From Earliella scabrosa (taxonomy: Eukaryota > Basidiomycota > Agaricomycetes > Polyporales > Polyporaceae): a stretch of 64,000 nt of DNA. Below the pieces are notes generated by a model. The model saw only the letters and a program-made list of their open reading frames with translations, ran no database searches and was not told the origin of the DNA. The position numbers and the translations under genes were made by a program. The DNA is taken from the NCBI GenBank assembly GCA_022605405.1, contig JABYQQ010000003.1, positions 3,069,899 through 3,133,898 on the forward strand, written 5' to 3'. Below, one piece after another: positions 36,155-48,353 of this stretch (its first letter is position 1; each line of letters begins with the position of its first letter).

Positions 36155-36891
36155 ATGACGCCGACATCCAGGACCGACGCACCAGAGGGACCAAAACCTC
36201 AGCTCGAGAGGTTGAAATCACTCCTACGAGGTCTCCTCACCGCCAGACGTCCAGAAAATAGCCCGTCAGAGGACAGCCCTGGGTCAGAAGGCGAGGAGAC
36301 GCCGTCCGGATACTCCCTCGTGGTTATCACCCAGTCTCGCTCGGGCAAACCCGACGACTCAGACGTACACTGGGCGATCGCGCTCGTGACAGACGAACGC
36401 GCACGGCAGTGTCGAGTGTACCATGTGTCTGATAGGCACGTTTCTGGCCTGAGGGCGCTCGGCTGGACTGCATTTGCACAGGACGAGGTGCTCGGTCCGG
36501 ATTCGGGGTGTCGGGGTGGCGTACGGATCGGCGTTGTGCTAGAGGAGGAGCGGGAGAAGCTGGAAGAGGTGCGTGTGCTCCCGTGACGTTCGAGGTGCGC
36601 TGGAGTACTCGCAGTTCATCCCTTATCGTGGTCTATCGATAGGTCGTCACAAGCGGAGAGGTTCCCGAGCCGGTCTCCAGTACGTGGGACTGTGAAGATT
36701 GGGCAGTTGCGGTCGTGAAGTACCTCTCGATGCAAGAAGAGTTCGCGCTGTTGGGATTGTCCCGGACTGTTGATGGAGGCGAGGATAACTTCGTCAATCG
36801 GCTTGTGTGCGATGTCCGTCGTGCGGAGAGGCTGACGGAAAAGTATGGTGCCGCTCTGGGCCCTGCCTTCGTGTCGTTGTCGCTAGGTTGA
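36155..36891 (+). CDS. Small fungal hypothetical protein with a possible His/Cys catalytic pair
   Basis: Two exons, 36155-36568 and 36643-36891, give 220 residues; the 74-nt intron has a GTGCGT donor and an ATAG acceptor. A Ser/Pro/Glu-rich N-terminus precedes a globular part. The segment VHWAIALVTD and, near the C-terminus, STWDCEDWAVAVVKYL have the H-W and C-x-x-W layout of fungal proteins of the DUF6914 kind, which show a His early and a Cys late, as in papain-like folds. No activity is known, and calling the pair catalytic is inference. The gene stands alone between decayed repeats and the F-box cluster and has its own TATA-like box. Codon use and splicing look normal. Confidence 0.72.
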
Positions 36892-37193
36892 GAGCCTCGA
36901 CAGCTGCAGGTACCGAGCATGAGTACCTTAGCCACAGGGTAGTCATAGTGTTAGTTAGTATATTCGATCATAGACATAGAACCAACACCTGCTGACGAAA
37001 ATATACTTACGGGGAGAGTCGTGGCCAAGTGATGGCACTTTCGGACTCTTCACCACGAACGGGCGCTAGATGCTTTGCTTGGTGTTGTGATGGTCGGCTC
37101 GGCATATCCCGATGCAAAGTTCATACCTTTTTCCAACTCTTCTTCCCAAGTTCCAGCGGTGGTGCGAATCCAATTCCAACTACTGTATCCATC
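36892..37193. other. Short intergenic region upstream of the coiled-coil F-box gene
   Basis: Only the 3' flank of the small protein gene and the promoter and leader of the next gene are expected here. An in-frame upstream ATG at 37032 would extend the next protein by 54 residues of unconvincing composition, so it was not used. Confidence 0.5.
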
Positions 37194-39470
37194 ATGCCGT
37201 GCAACCACGCCGATGATGCAGTGGATGTTGCACTCAACATAGTCGCCGAGGGACTTTGTCAGAAACGCCGCGAGAACTCTGAACTTCGACAAGAGCAGGC
37301 TCGCTTAGAAGAAGACAACGCCAGGCTGAAAAGCCAGAACACGCAACTGTCCTTGGTAAGTCCTCTCGTTCTCAGCTACATCATGATTTATGCTCACTAA
37401 GCCTCTGTACGATTCTGTTGATCAGGAGTGTGATGTGCTGCGAAGGGAGCGAGACGGGTTCAAACGCGCGCTCTCCGCGCTCATCTCGCAAGCCGGAGTA
37501 CGTGCTTTGACCTCGAGCCGTGTCACAATCAATGTCGTACTGACATGCGCGGCAGATAATTCCACCTCAGCAATCGAGAGCTCCCGCGAACTTTCTGAAT
37601 CTTCCCGATGATCTGATGGCCGACGTCTTCCGTTATACTCTCGACCCCCTGCACTCGTATGACCCCTCAATAATCAGGGGACGAGTTAACGGTTGGCTTC
37701 GTCAACTCCGCATCAAGAAGTCATTCCTGACTATCTGTCGGGGAACGCTCCTAGCGGGCATGCAGGTGCTCTATGAGGACATCGTCATACGGCGCATGGG
37801 CCAGATCCCTGCGCTTGCGAAGACGCTGCGCGAACCACGGACCGGACTCCGCCTGAACGGCTTCATCAAGAGCATTCGCGTCGACTCCTGTCCCGTTTGG
37901 GCAGCATGCGCTGATGTCGTCAAGGAGGACTTCGCTTTCATCCTCGCCCAGTGTCCTGTCCTCCGGGTTTTCTCCTATCACCCACATCCCCACTTTCCCC
38001 TTTTCGATTCGCCCCCGGAGAACGACGAACACGACGGATTCTTCAATCCGCACTGGCTTTATGAGAGCCCACTCCAGCGGGATCTGGCCATCAGCAACAC
38101 TGCCGCCCTGCAGTCCGTCGACATCTCAGTCCGTCTGACCTGCGACCTAGCGCTTCGTCTACACCGGCTGTTGACCTCTTCCGTTTGCTTGACTTCTCTC
38201 GTCATCGACCGTGCTGCGGCAGACCAGCATTGTTGGGGCGAAATTGTGCAGGCCGGTGCTCCCAGGCTCGTTCTGCCCCAATTGCGGTGGCTGCAAGTTT
38301 CGTTCTCCAACAACGGCGTATTCGAGCACTACGCATGCGCTCTCATGGACATTCCCAATCTCTCCCATCTCACTCTCACACATTGCGAGCAGTATCCGCA
38401 CCGGATGCTCGAGTCCTTCGGCTCCCGTCTCGTGTATCTCCACCTCTACCCTCCGCAGGTCCACACGCGCCTCGACTGGGAGCCTCTGTCGACGATCCAT
38501 GACACCTGCCCGCATCTCGAGCACCTCGCCATTCCGGCCTGCGCAGGCTCATCGCCAACGCTCCTCCAGACAGTCAAGTACCTCGACGTCTGGACAACAG
38601 ACGCGATACTCCGGCCGATCGCAGTCTACCAAACGGTACTCAACACCTTGGAACACCAGCCCGACCGCATTTGGCGCGATTACTACGAGCTCACGGCGGA
38701 TGTCGCGCCCGCGCTCGAATGCATGCGGTTAATCATCCGCGATGCGCACGCCTCTGAGGCTTCCCTACCCGTGCACTGGCTGACCGGGAGCCCGGACTGG
38801 CCCGTTGTGTGCGATCCGCGTCGCACGTTTGAGTGCGCATCGGACGTTGCGTGGCATCGGTTCCCGGATACGTGGGTCGGGCAGACAATGTGGGCGTTGT
38901 TCCCGACCGAGCAGGAAATATGCGGCTCCAAGGGAGTGCCAGAAAAGGGGTGGCCGTTCGGGTACGAGTACGACATCAAGGAGATATTGGCGATGATGGT
39001 GAAGGAGCGTAGCGAGTCGCCGGGGAGTGATGACCCAGTAAGCGGAGACGAGGGAGACGAGGACGATGTGCGATTGAGCGGAGGTGACGATGACGATGCC
39101 GAGGATGAGGATGAGGGTGAAGGTATGGACGTCGACCGACGATGCGCTGCTTTAGCGGTGAATGCTTACGGCAGCTGTAGACGAGAGCCGGGAAGATGAT
39201 GCAGATCCGAGTCTGCAGGACGACACGAGTGGAGGTAGAGAGGTCTTTGCTCAGGGCGGGTCCTAGTGTCTGAACTGATCTTTTGCGCCAACAGATGCGG
39301 CTGAGAGCGACGGGTCCAGCTGGTCCGACGATCTCAACGGCGACGACTCCGACGGCGTAACCCGACTGACTCGCGAAGAAGTGCTGGACATGTTCAGTCG
39401 CAGCACTACTGCGTATCAGCATATTGAGATCTGGGACGCCTCCGCAGACAGAGATCCTGAGATGGTCTGA
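37194..39470 (+). CDS. F-box-like protein with N-terminal coiled coil and acidic tail
   Basis: Proposed exons: 37194-37355, 37426-37497, 37556-39122, 39175-39234, 39295-39470, giving 678 residues with all phases consistent. Residues 25-75 form a charged coiled coil (LRQEQARLEEDNARLKSQ). An F-box-like start follows in exon 3 (FLNLPDDLMADVFRY). An LRR-like region of about 350 residues ends with a W-rich segment. The C-terminus is strongly acidic (GDEGDEDDV) and is carried into two small exons rich in Asp and Ser. The presumed role is a substrate receptor of a Cullin-RING ligase. It is not close in sequence to the two F-box genes downstream and lacks their 10-nt micro-exon. The last two introns are supported because the unspliced frame would stop at 39199 instead of continuing the acidic tail. 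Confidence 0.78.
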
Positions 39471-40661
39471 TCATTTTCTAATGAGATGTGTCCAGCTGCA
39501 TGTCTGTCGGGAATGGCTGGGCTCAACTTGTTACTCACATGTTCACGGGGTAGAATTCCCATGTATCCCATTTCTCCACTCCGCTCTCCGGGAGCCCCAT
39601 CTTGATGTCTATGGCGGTATCCACTAGTATGTGAAGGGGCGATCCGCATCGCAACACGGCCGGTGAGTACATACAATCCCACGACCTCGAAACATAACTC
39701 AGACAAGGCCGATCTCCGCAATGTACTGCATCATATTTGCATCCCAGACGGTCAATCATTGGTTGACGCAATTGCGGGACACCTTCGTAGCACTCTACGC
39801 AAATACAGCGTCCATCTACTTAAGTAAGACTTGTACTGCGGTGCGGCTCGTACGTCCGCTCCACATCAAAGTCCCAGACAGCTTCCGAGTCGCTCTCTTC
39901 CCCCTCATCTTGGTTGCGCCTAGAGAGAGTGGACCGGGAGCTTTCGCGGCCACCTTGTATATCAGCATGAGCGTACGGAGGCTTGCGCTGCGTGTTGTAC
40001 AGAACAGCGTGCGAGATCTGTCGGCGATGCGTGGACGAGGTCGAATCTAATGCGCGAAGTTCACCGGCACGCCAAGCACGCTGGAGTGTTCTTGTATACG
40101 GGAGGAGGGTCGACTTGGTTTATAAGCTGGCTAGCGCAACACAGCACGTACCAAGATCATCGGGGCAAAATTGAGGCAGCAGTAGACAACTTTCACACTC
40201 TGCCAGGCAACGCCTTTAACTCCACAAGAGTGCCTCTCGCAATCTACGAAGATATCAGCGAGACAGTGCATGATCAACTCAGAGTAGTTTGACCTCTAAC
40301 CGTTTCGGACTGCGCGCGGGTCCATATCGGAATAAAGGTATTCGCAGTGGTTACGGGGGGCCATCGGTACACTTGAGGGAATATCCTACTTACTAGTAGC
40401 AGGGACTCGGTAGTAAGCTCAGGTAAAGAGACGATGCGGCGGTTCGACTCTACTGTAAGGGCGCTGACTCAGCAAAAACTCTAACTGCGAAATTTAGGGT
40501 GCTTCGGAAACCGCTTGCCATGCAGCTTACTTTACACTGGGATCTGACCGTCTACCATTGAGATCACAGTGGCATCGCCAGGTACTCGAATCGGTTCGGC
40601 ATCAGGGTTGCTATCTCAATGCTGACTACTTGAACTTCTCTCAAAGGCGATCTACTACAAG
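39471..40661. other. 1.2-kb intergenic region
   Basis: No gene is supported. An 80-codon frame at 40050-40292 has a protein-like composition (VFLYTGGGSTWFISWL) but no upstream exon or domain could be found. It may be a remnant. The last 250 bases should be the promoter of the next F-box gene. Confidence 0.4.
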
Positions 40662-42613
40662 ATGTCAGAGGATCCGAGCCTACCATTGTCACTGGCAGAT
40701 CGAGATCCAGGTATCATCGCCCTTCTCGATCATGTCGACACCTCGTTCAAGATGACTCTCTCGTCGATGAGGTATGTGCTTCCTGCACGCGTGAACAAGC
40801 CGCCACCGACTTGACTGATCACGTCGATCGCATAGCCTTTCTGATGTCAGTACTACAACATACTGATCTACTCACTTGCGACCACGATGCTGACGTCCTT
40901 CGCAAAAAGCTAGAGGCTTATGTCGGTAGGCTAAATTGCCTCAAGGCTAGTGCATGTCAAGGCATCAACAGTCGCCAGCCTATCAACACACTCCCTCAGG
41001 AGCTCCTCGTGACGATATTCAAGTATGCGACTCTACCCGAGCGCGACGAGAATCCTGCATTCAAGATTCGCACTTCAGCGGACGGCTGGCGCCCTTTTGA
41101 TCACTCCGATCTTGTGGCCATCGGTGCTGTATGCAGGCAATGGTATGAGACCATTCGTGCAGATCCCTTACGTTGGGTATGCGTCGACAACCACAACAGC
41201 TGCAGACTGCAGATGTTCACTGAGCGATCTTCTCCGCTTCCCCTCACACTCTTCCTGGCGTCCTGGTCCGATGTGGACGTCCTTTTGGCGCTGCGAGAAC
41301 ACGGAACCCGTGCAAAGCGACTCCATGTGTCCTACTCCACCAAGTCACCTTGTCCCCTCGAAGCCTTCTCCTTCCCTGCGCCATCTCTGGAGACATTCAT
41401 CCTCTATGGCTCCGACAATTTCAATGCGTCAGCTGACTTACATGTCGATGAAAGTCTCCTGTTTGGCACGCAAGCTCACCCACTACGCGCGATCGCTATA
41501 TCTCCCGTGGTCGACTGGCTACCGGGAAACCGATTCCCAAATCTAACCCATCTTTATCTGTCCTTCGACCTCCGTCCTTCAAATCAACTCTCCGATATCC
41601 TCATCCCACTGTCGAACTCTCCTCATCTGGAGGTTGTCCAGCTCGCACGTGTACCCGTCCGCCTGGACGTCAGAACTACACATGGCGGGAACCTTATCGT
41701 CCTGCAGCATCTCAAGCACATCATGTTCCTAAGCGGATCTGACTTCCAGTCGTCAATCGCACTCTTACGGCGTCTGGAACTTGCGAGCACGGCGTTCGTT
41801 TACTTCGATGCGATCTCGGTTGGTAGTTCGACCGTTGCCGATGGTGTCGTGGACAGCTCCTTACTCCCACCTTGGCGAGGTGGGGACATCACACGACTAG
41901 AAGTGGGGACCGAGTACACGGCCATGCACCTTCTCGTCGAAGGCCCGTCATCCGGTATCTTCCTCCGCACTGCCCCTGACGAGTATGAAGCGGCACCGGG
42001 GGAGTATTGGGTGCAATGGCTATTTGCGCTGCCCGCGATCTTTCCAACCGGACTCGCGACTGTCCGTGTCGCGCGCATCCGGTTGGACTCTGCCGGGAAC
42101 AACATCAGCCGCCTCCTATGCGCCATGTCTCAAGTCGAGGAGTTGGAGATCATTTTCCCGTTCTACGGTGACGTTCCCAGCTCGTCAGAGGGAGAAGACT
42201 CCCTGGACCACGTCTCTCGCATTCTCTCAAGAGAATGTCCTCAACTACACACCTTCATTGTCATCTTAGAACAAGACAGAATGGCCAGCGTTGAGACCTA
42301 CGAGCGGCAGGCATCGCGTCTGATAGCGATGCTGGACGCTCGCACCCGCATAGGAAAACGTGTCCGACGCCTGCGTTTTCAGGTGCATTGGCGGCCTAGC
42401 GAACGGGAGGATGACAACAAGATCATCTACCCTCTCTTCCGCCCCGCTGGAGAGCATGTGGATGAATACGAGTCATACGAGGCAGATGAACGCCTTAGCG
42501 GTTTCCGCACTCGACCAGAGTGGTGGGATCTGTCGGAGGATGACCCGGAGAGGTACTGGGACTTGGAAGAAGAGGATTGGCCTATGGCATACCAGTTGCC
42601 GTGGCTGGAGTGA
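40662..42613 (+). CDS. F-box/LRR-like protein, paralogue A, with a 10-nt micro-exon
   Basis: Proposed exons: 40662-40771, 40836-40845 (10 nt), 40910-42613, giving 607 residues; both introns are 64 nt. The unspliced frame meets a stop just after the micro-exon, so splicing is required to join the N-terminus to the F-box. The F-box reads INTLPQELLVTIFKYA, then VCRQWYETIRADPLRW. About 420 residues of LRR-like sequence follow. The C-terminal tail RPEWWDLSEDDPERYWDLEE is a family signature also seen in paralogue B and in the pseudogene. The presumed role is substrate recognition in an SCF ubiquitin ligase; the substrate is unknown. It lies in tandem with paralogue B, with remnants of the SH3/TBC first exon between them. 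Confidence 0.85.
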
Positions 42614-42863
42614 GAGACTCGGACACGGTTTCTCATCCCTCCTGTTACTTGTACTTGCAATGCCAGAGTGGCGCAATCATCAATGCTTACAAGTGCGGAA
42701 CAGAAAAATTCGTATTATAGCGATTCACTGTTCAGAGCTAGATATGTGAAGGAACGGAGACGTGGGGGAGAAAGCGGCGCGGCTCGTCATGCAAGTTGCC
42801 CTAGGCCCCAGGGCTGAGGGCGTCGGGCGGAGAGCTCAGAGCCCGCTCGGAGGGCAACGTCAA

Positions 42864-42889
42864 CCCTAACCCCAGCAGGCAGGCGCTTA
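42864..42889 (+). promoter_or_regulatory. Telobox-like element
   Basis: CCCTAACCC at 42864-42872 is followed by GCGCTTA at 42883-42889. The block reads CCCTAACCCCAG and then GGCGCTTATGG, almost as in the SH3/TBC promoter (CCCTAACCCCAG, GGCGCCTATGG). Confidence 0.6.
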
Positions 42890-43126
42890 TGGTACGGTCA
42901 ACTCGACTTTGCTCCCCGTGTTGTCCCCGTGTCTCTTCCTCTCCCCTTCTCCTGCTTGCATGGCTGCTCTCTCGCTTGCACCTACCTCCTTCCCCTTGAC
43001 ACTTCCTCGACCGCCATTCCTGACGACGGACGCAAGTGAGCTTGGAGATTGGACGAGGTTCGGAAGCCTTGCGCAGCCGGCAGGATCGTATCGCGGAGCG
43101 CGCGGACTATGGTCATGTTCCTAAAG
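42864..43126 (+). pseudogene. Decayed copy of the SH3/TBC gene promoter and first exon
   Basis: After the telobox and a pyrimidine-rich leader, the segment reads GACGACGGACGCAAGTGAGC where the gene has GACGATGGACGCAAGCGAGC; the start ATG has become ACG at 43026-43028. The protein frame keeps DASELGDWTRFG (gene: DASELGRWTRFA), then loses about 25 bases, hits a stop, and ends at a preserved AAAG/GTGAGT donor. There is no downstream TBC gene on this strand, so it is a fragment. Confidence 0.75.
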
Positions 43127-46100
43127 GTGAGTCGCTCTCGTCCCGTATTTCAGCTGCACTCTCGTGCGCATCATCAATACACGTACCATCTGGTCTGTCT
43201 ATCACGGCTCGCACCATACCCGTCTACGATGCTGCATTGCAGTGACATGGCAAATGGCTCTATTCTGCTGGAGGTTCGTCGCTCCCGCAAGACAGCAATT
43301 GTGTCATCTCCTCGCGGGCGGCGGCCGCGCCTTCAACGCTACTCCCCATTCTGTCCTTATGGCATGAACAAAAAGCATGTTAATCATGTCACTTTTCCGG
43401 AGCGGGTCTGTTACGGTCTTGCGCCCCCCCAGGCTGTTTGGTAGCCATAGATAGGATGATCGGGGTGGAGGTCCTTGAACGACATCGAGCCCCTAGCAGG
43501 TGGTTCGTGGTTCTACACAGAAGCGAATTTTCGTTCACTCTCGTCTCTCTGCCTTGCTATCGTTGCACAAGGCGCGTATTGCTGAATGTATGCGTTTGGG
43601 GATACTCCCGTAGAATAAGCACTACTTACCTTTCTCATCCTATGTATCTTCCTTCCCTCTCCCAGCGTGTATTGGCGTCAGACAGCGATACTTCGAAGGT
43701 ATGTTCACGGCCTTGGGTTCTCCGTAGCCCTCATGGATGACGACGTTCAAGACGACGTCGATGAGAACGGGTAGGTTGCATCAGAACATCTTCTCACTAA
43801 CATGCAGTTCTATGTTTCGCCTATGATAAACTTCACACGTAACGCATATCTAGGTCCCTCTCCCGCCATTGGACATGGGTCGAACGACGGTGAGAGTGCT
43901 CTCCAGCTTGCCGGATCGCTGGCACTGACTCATGCTCGAAGCTACTAGACACTCCTCAGGGATCGGATGCCCATTGCCCACCTCGGTCATCTTAGAAGCC
44001 TTGCACCATGAACGGATCGAGTCCAGAACTCGAACGCCCTGACGGGACCGTTCGCGACGGTCGCGCTCCGGAACCCTCAAGCCGCAGCGTTCTTACCGAC
44101 GATCTCTCGCGCTGCTGGACCTGCTCCGTAACCTGCACGTCGCGCTTCGACGTTCGTCTACTCGCGCCGGTTATCGTGCTGGATGACGTCCTGTCTTGGC
44201 AATGTTCGCCACCAGCGCTCATATGCGCTTCGTTCCCCGTCGTCAGTCTTCAAGGCACCGGAACACCTCGGAGACTATCAGGCGGTCACAATCGCAACTC
44301 GCAAGGCTTCCCTAAGTACGCGTTCCTTCTTTCGCTCTGTCTTTCGACGGGGAATCACCTACCTAGGGCCTCTGGACTCCGAGCAGTCGCGGGTATGAAG
44401 CAGCACCGCAGAGCGCCGCCGTTTACTGAATGAGCTCGATGTGGGTTGAAGGTCCCTTCTCACCATGCGGCGACCGAAGGCACAGCCGGGGGAGGTCGCT
44501 GGGAAGTCACACCGCCAGGAGACTTGGTCTGAGCGCCGACTTCCGGCGGACGGTTTTGCTCTGCCAAGGCGGACAGTATGGACCTCCCTGGGACGTCCGC
44601 GGTCAAGTAGGTCGTTGAACTGACGGCACGCGTCTGGATCATGTTCGAGGAGGACGACCAAGTGAGTGCTGCAGTGCGTATCCCATCCTGCGATCCGGAT
44701 TCCGGAAGAGCACCGCTCTCCCTCCTCCCGGTGCATCTGCCTCCGACCCCGTCAAAGTTGAACCGTCTCGTCGGGCTCTTGTCAGGACGCAGTGCTCACA
44801 TCGCTCGAAGTTCCTCGTCAGCGCGTCTCACAACTTGACGTCCTGCCTGCTCCATCGCCTCCGCCCCATCGTCGCCTGCTTATCCGCGTCAGCAGCCTCA
44901 TCAGCCTGAGCTTGTCAGACCCCTGCATGCTCACACGCTCGCACACATCGCCCTTGGCTGATCGTCGACCCAAGTACGTGCCAAATCCCCATGTCGCTCA
45001 GTCGCCCAGTTTCACAAGGTCCGCCAGCCATCTGGGTCTTATCGCAGTGTCCACCCGCCCCGCCTCGACCCTGCGCTCTTACGATCGGTGCGGCACTCGT
45101 CCTGATCACGTTAAGCGCGACGCCCCCTGCCTGCCCTCCGAGTCGAGGCCAAGCACGCGCCATGCGTGCACTGCCTTGTCTTCTTCCGTGGGCACGCGGG
45201 CGCGAGCCGGAGCAGCGAGGGTCGTATCGGTCGCCGGCCGGAGAAAGGTGGGGATCGTGCTCGGACGTAGGTGAATGGATACGGTCAGGCGAGGTGTTCG
45301 GGCGCACGGAACTTGGGCATGTCATCGCGACGTGTCTGCAGCATCCCGGGTCCCCACTGGGTATCCTCTCTACACTAGCCATTTGAAGCGTTCGTCGCGG
45401 AACGCTGGGCCGTCTAGCTCCTATCGACACCCCTGGTCGTTGGATGCCGCGATGCGCACTTGAGCTCGCGGCGTCCGTTGGGGCGTGTCTTGATGCTCTC
45501 CGTCCGCGGCTGTCCGTTGCCGCGGCCGGATGTATACCATATCTTCGTTGAAGCTGTATCTCTCGCCTCTCTCGCTTCTCCTCCAGCGCAACACCGATCC
45601 GTGGTTCCGTGACGTTCGAGGTACGCTGGCCCGGGCATGCTGGGCAGAGGACCATTTGTCACAGTGCACAGGTATCCAGTGAGCCAGTCTCGAGCTAATA
45701 GAAGATCGCGACCGTAACGTCCTCTCCGCACAACTGTCTGTTCTCAGGCTCCTTCCGTGAATCGGTTCGTGTGGGACGCGGAAAGGCTGACTCACGTCGG
45801 AGCAGTATTACGCTCGCGGCTTGGGTTTCGTTCTGGATAAGACGTTGCAATTATGTTGTCAGTACCAGTTGCAAGCACACTGTGGGTAGCAACATGAGAT
45901 CTTTGTGCTCATTTTGTTAGTCGTCATCATGCATAATCTACGGCCCAGCACGCCGTGGTGGGGAGACCAATCTCATGATCTCAAGTGGCGGAAGCAGAAA
46001 CCCTAACCCACAGACAGTTTCCAGCGCTTGCGGAGCCCATGAGGGCGACGCGGCCCCGTCAGACTACTCAGACCTGACCGTCGACCACGTAAATCCTAAC

Positions 46101-46184
46101 ATCGCCAGGTATGCGAGTCCTCTTCGCATCAGAGTCTCTGGCTGTATGCTGATTATATCACTTCTCTAGGCAATCTACAGCGAC
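43127..46184. other. 3-kb region without a supported gene
   Basis: Decayed sequence lies between F-box paralogues A and B. Short open frames on both strands lack domains. Part of it near 44380-44410 (CGAGCAGTCGCGGGTATGAA) resembles 49600-49615 (CGAGCAGCGGGTACGAA), suggesting the spacers on either side of paralogue B were duplicated together. The last 200 bases hold the promoter of paralogue B. Confidence 0.4.
46001..46029 (+). promoter_or_regulatory. Telobox-like element upstream of F-box paralogue B
   Basis: CCCTAACCC at 46001-46009 and GCGCTT at 46024-46029 lie 156 bp upstream of the start codon. This is the only copy of the element in front of an intact gene other than SH3/TBC. Confidence 0.5.
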
Positions 46185-48148
46185 ATGTCTGCGGAGGAGC
46201 CGCAGCCGCCGTCACGGTCAGGGGCCGAAGAATCCCATATTATGAATCTCCTTGATCGTGTTGAAACCACGTTCAAAACGACACTATCGTCCATGAGGTA
46301 TGTACTGCCTCATAGCTTGAACAAGCCGTAATTGACTTTGCGAACTGTGGATAGCCTCTCCGATGTCAGTACATTTGTATCATATTGCGTCACCGACTTG
46401 GTTCTCACACGGCTGGCCTTCGCGAACAGCTAGCGACCTATGTCGACAAGCTGGCTCACCTCAAAGCTAGCGCATGCCTGAGTATCAATGATCGTCAGCC
46501 CATCAATAGGCTCCCTCCAGAGCTACTCATCATGATATTCAAGTATGCCACTCTACCTGATCGCCGCCAGAACCCCGCTTTCGAGTTGATTGGAGTAGCC
46601 AACTGGCAGCGTCCTTTCAATTCGAATATAGCAGCCGTTCTGATGGTATGCCGGAAGTGGTATACGATTGCCCTCGATCCCGCGCTCTGGGTCTACGTCG
46701 ACAACTACAACCACATGCGACTGAAGACGTTCACCGAGCGATCATCTCCGCTGCCTCTCACACTCTTCCTGGCGTCCTGGTCTAACGTTGATATCTTTAC
46801 GACTCTGAAAGAGTGCGGATCCCGTGCAAAGCGAAAGCGAATCCATGTTACGTACTGCGATCACCAGTTTCCCGTGGAAGCATTCTTCTTCCCCGCGCCC
46901 TACCTGGAGACCTTCATCCTCTATGGCTCAGACAGGTCCGCTGCGGTGGACAGTTTACATATCAATGAAGCTGTCCTGTTTGGCGGGCAAGCTCAAGCCC
47001 TACGCGCAATCGCTATATCCCCGGTGGTAGACTGGATCCCAGGAAACCGATTACCCAATCTAACTCACCTGTATCTCTCGTTCGACTGCCGTCCTTCATA
47101 TCGACTGTCCGATATCCTCCTACCGCTGTACAACTTTCCTGACCTGGAGGTCATCCAGTTCGCGCATGCAACTGTAGGCCTCGATGGGAGCACCACGCAT
47201 GACAGCGACCGCATCGTCTTGCGGCGTCTCAAGCACATCATGTTCCTACGCCAATCCGACTTTGGGTCGTCAATCGCGATCTTGCGTCGCCTAGAACTCC
47301 CACCCACCGTGTTCATCTACTTCGATGCGATATCCGTTTCTCGTTCAAATCCTGACAACGGTATCGTCGACAGCTCCTTGCTTCCCCCTTGGAGAGGTGG
47401 GGATATCACCCAACTGGAGGTAGGGACCGAGTATTCGGCCATGCATCTTCTCTTCGAAGGACCGTCGTCCGGGTTTTTCCTCCGCACCAGCCCACACGGC
47501 CATGAACCAGTACTGGGGGAGTATTGGATGCAGTGGCTCTTTGCGCTCCCCAAGATATTCCCACTCGGACTCATGACTGTACGTCTCGCGCGCATCCGGT
47601 TGGACGACAGCGGGAACAACATCGGTCGCCTCCTACGCGCCATGTCCAGCGTGGAGGAGTTGGAGATCATCTTCCCAATCTACGATGATATCCCGGCACC
47701 GACTGAGGGCGAAGACTCCCTGGACTACATCTGTCGCCTCCTCTCGAGAGACGATCCGGTGCTCTGTCCTCAACTGCACACGTTGATCGTGATCCTAGAA
47801 CGAGCCGGCATGGACACCAAGATCGTCGAAACGTCGCGGCACCAGCGCCACGCTGAGCATCTCAAAACGATGCTTGCTGCCCGTGCGCATATGGGAAGAC
47901 GTGTCCAATGCCTCCGAATCCAAACGCGTTGGCGGATACTGGAGGAGGAGGTACACAAGACCATCTATCCGCTCTTCCGCCCCCTCGCGGACCACGTGGA
48001 CGAGTACGAGTCCTACGAACCTCACGATCGACTCAGCGGCTTCCGAATCCGACCAGAGTGGTGGGATCGGTCGGAGGGTGTTCCCGAGAGGTACTGGGAC
48101 TTGAAGGAAGAGGATTGGCCTAAATACAAATTGCCCTGGTTCGTCTGA
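46185..48148 (+). CDS. F-box/LRR-like protein, paralogue B, with a 10-nt micro-exon
   Basis: Proposed exons: 46185-46297, 46355-46364 (10 nt), 46430-48148, giving 613 residues; introns are 57 and 65 nt. Exon 1 encodes a helical stretch (LLDRVETTFKTTLSSM) nearly identical in pattern to paralogue A. The F-box reads INRLPPELLIMIFKYA, then VCRKWYTIALDPALW. The LRR-like part and the tail RPEWWDRSEGVPERYWDLKE align with paralogue A along their whole length. Compared with A, it has a few small insertions, for example the stretch after RDDPVLCPQLHTL. The presumed role is an SCF substrate receptor. Both copies are open, so both are probably functional. Confidence 0.86.
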
Positions 48149-48318
48149 AGAATACGGTTCTCGTTGTTGTCCCTAGTGGTGCGGTGTTTACACTTCCACT
48201 GGCTCTCGAAGCGGACAAATTCGTGCACGCGAATCTGTACGATAGATAGTCATGTCGTGTTCACCGTGACCGAGTCTGAGCTGAATAACAGCCGAGTTCG
48301 TTCAATAGGACCGTCCAA

Positions 48319-48353
48319 CCCTAAGCCGCGAAGTTCTCGACGCTAGGCGCTTA
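48319..48353 (+). promoter_or_regulatory. Telobox-like element (variant)
   Basis: CCCTAAGCC at 48319-48327, one base off the usual CCCTAACCC, is followed by GCGCTTA at 48347-48353. It heads another decayed first-exon copy. Confidence 0.45.

Noticed and set aside
42909..43124. Small gene coding a 71-residue protein
   Set aside because: The frame is a chance opening over a relic of another gene's leader and first exon. The homologous start codon is mutated.
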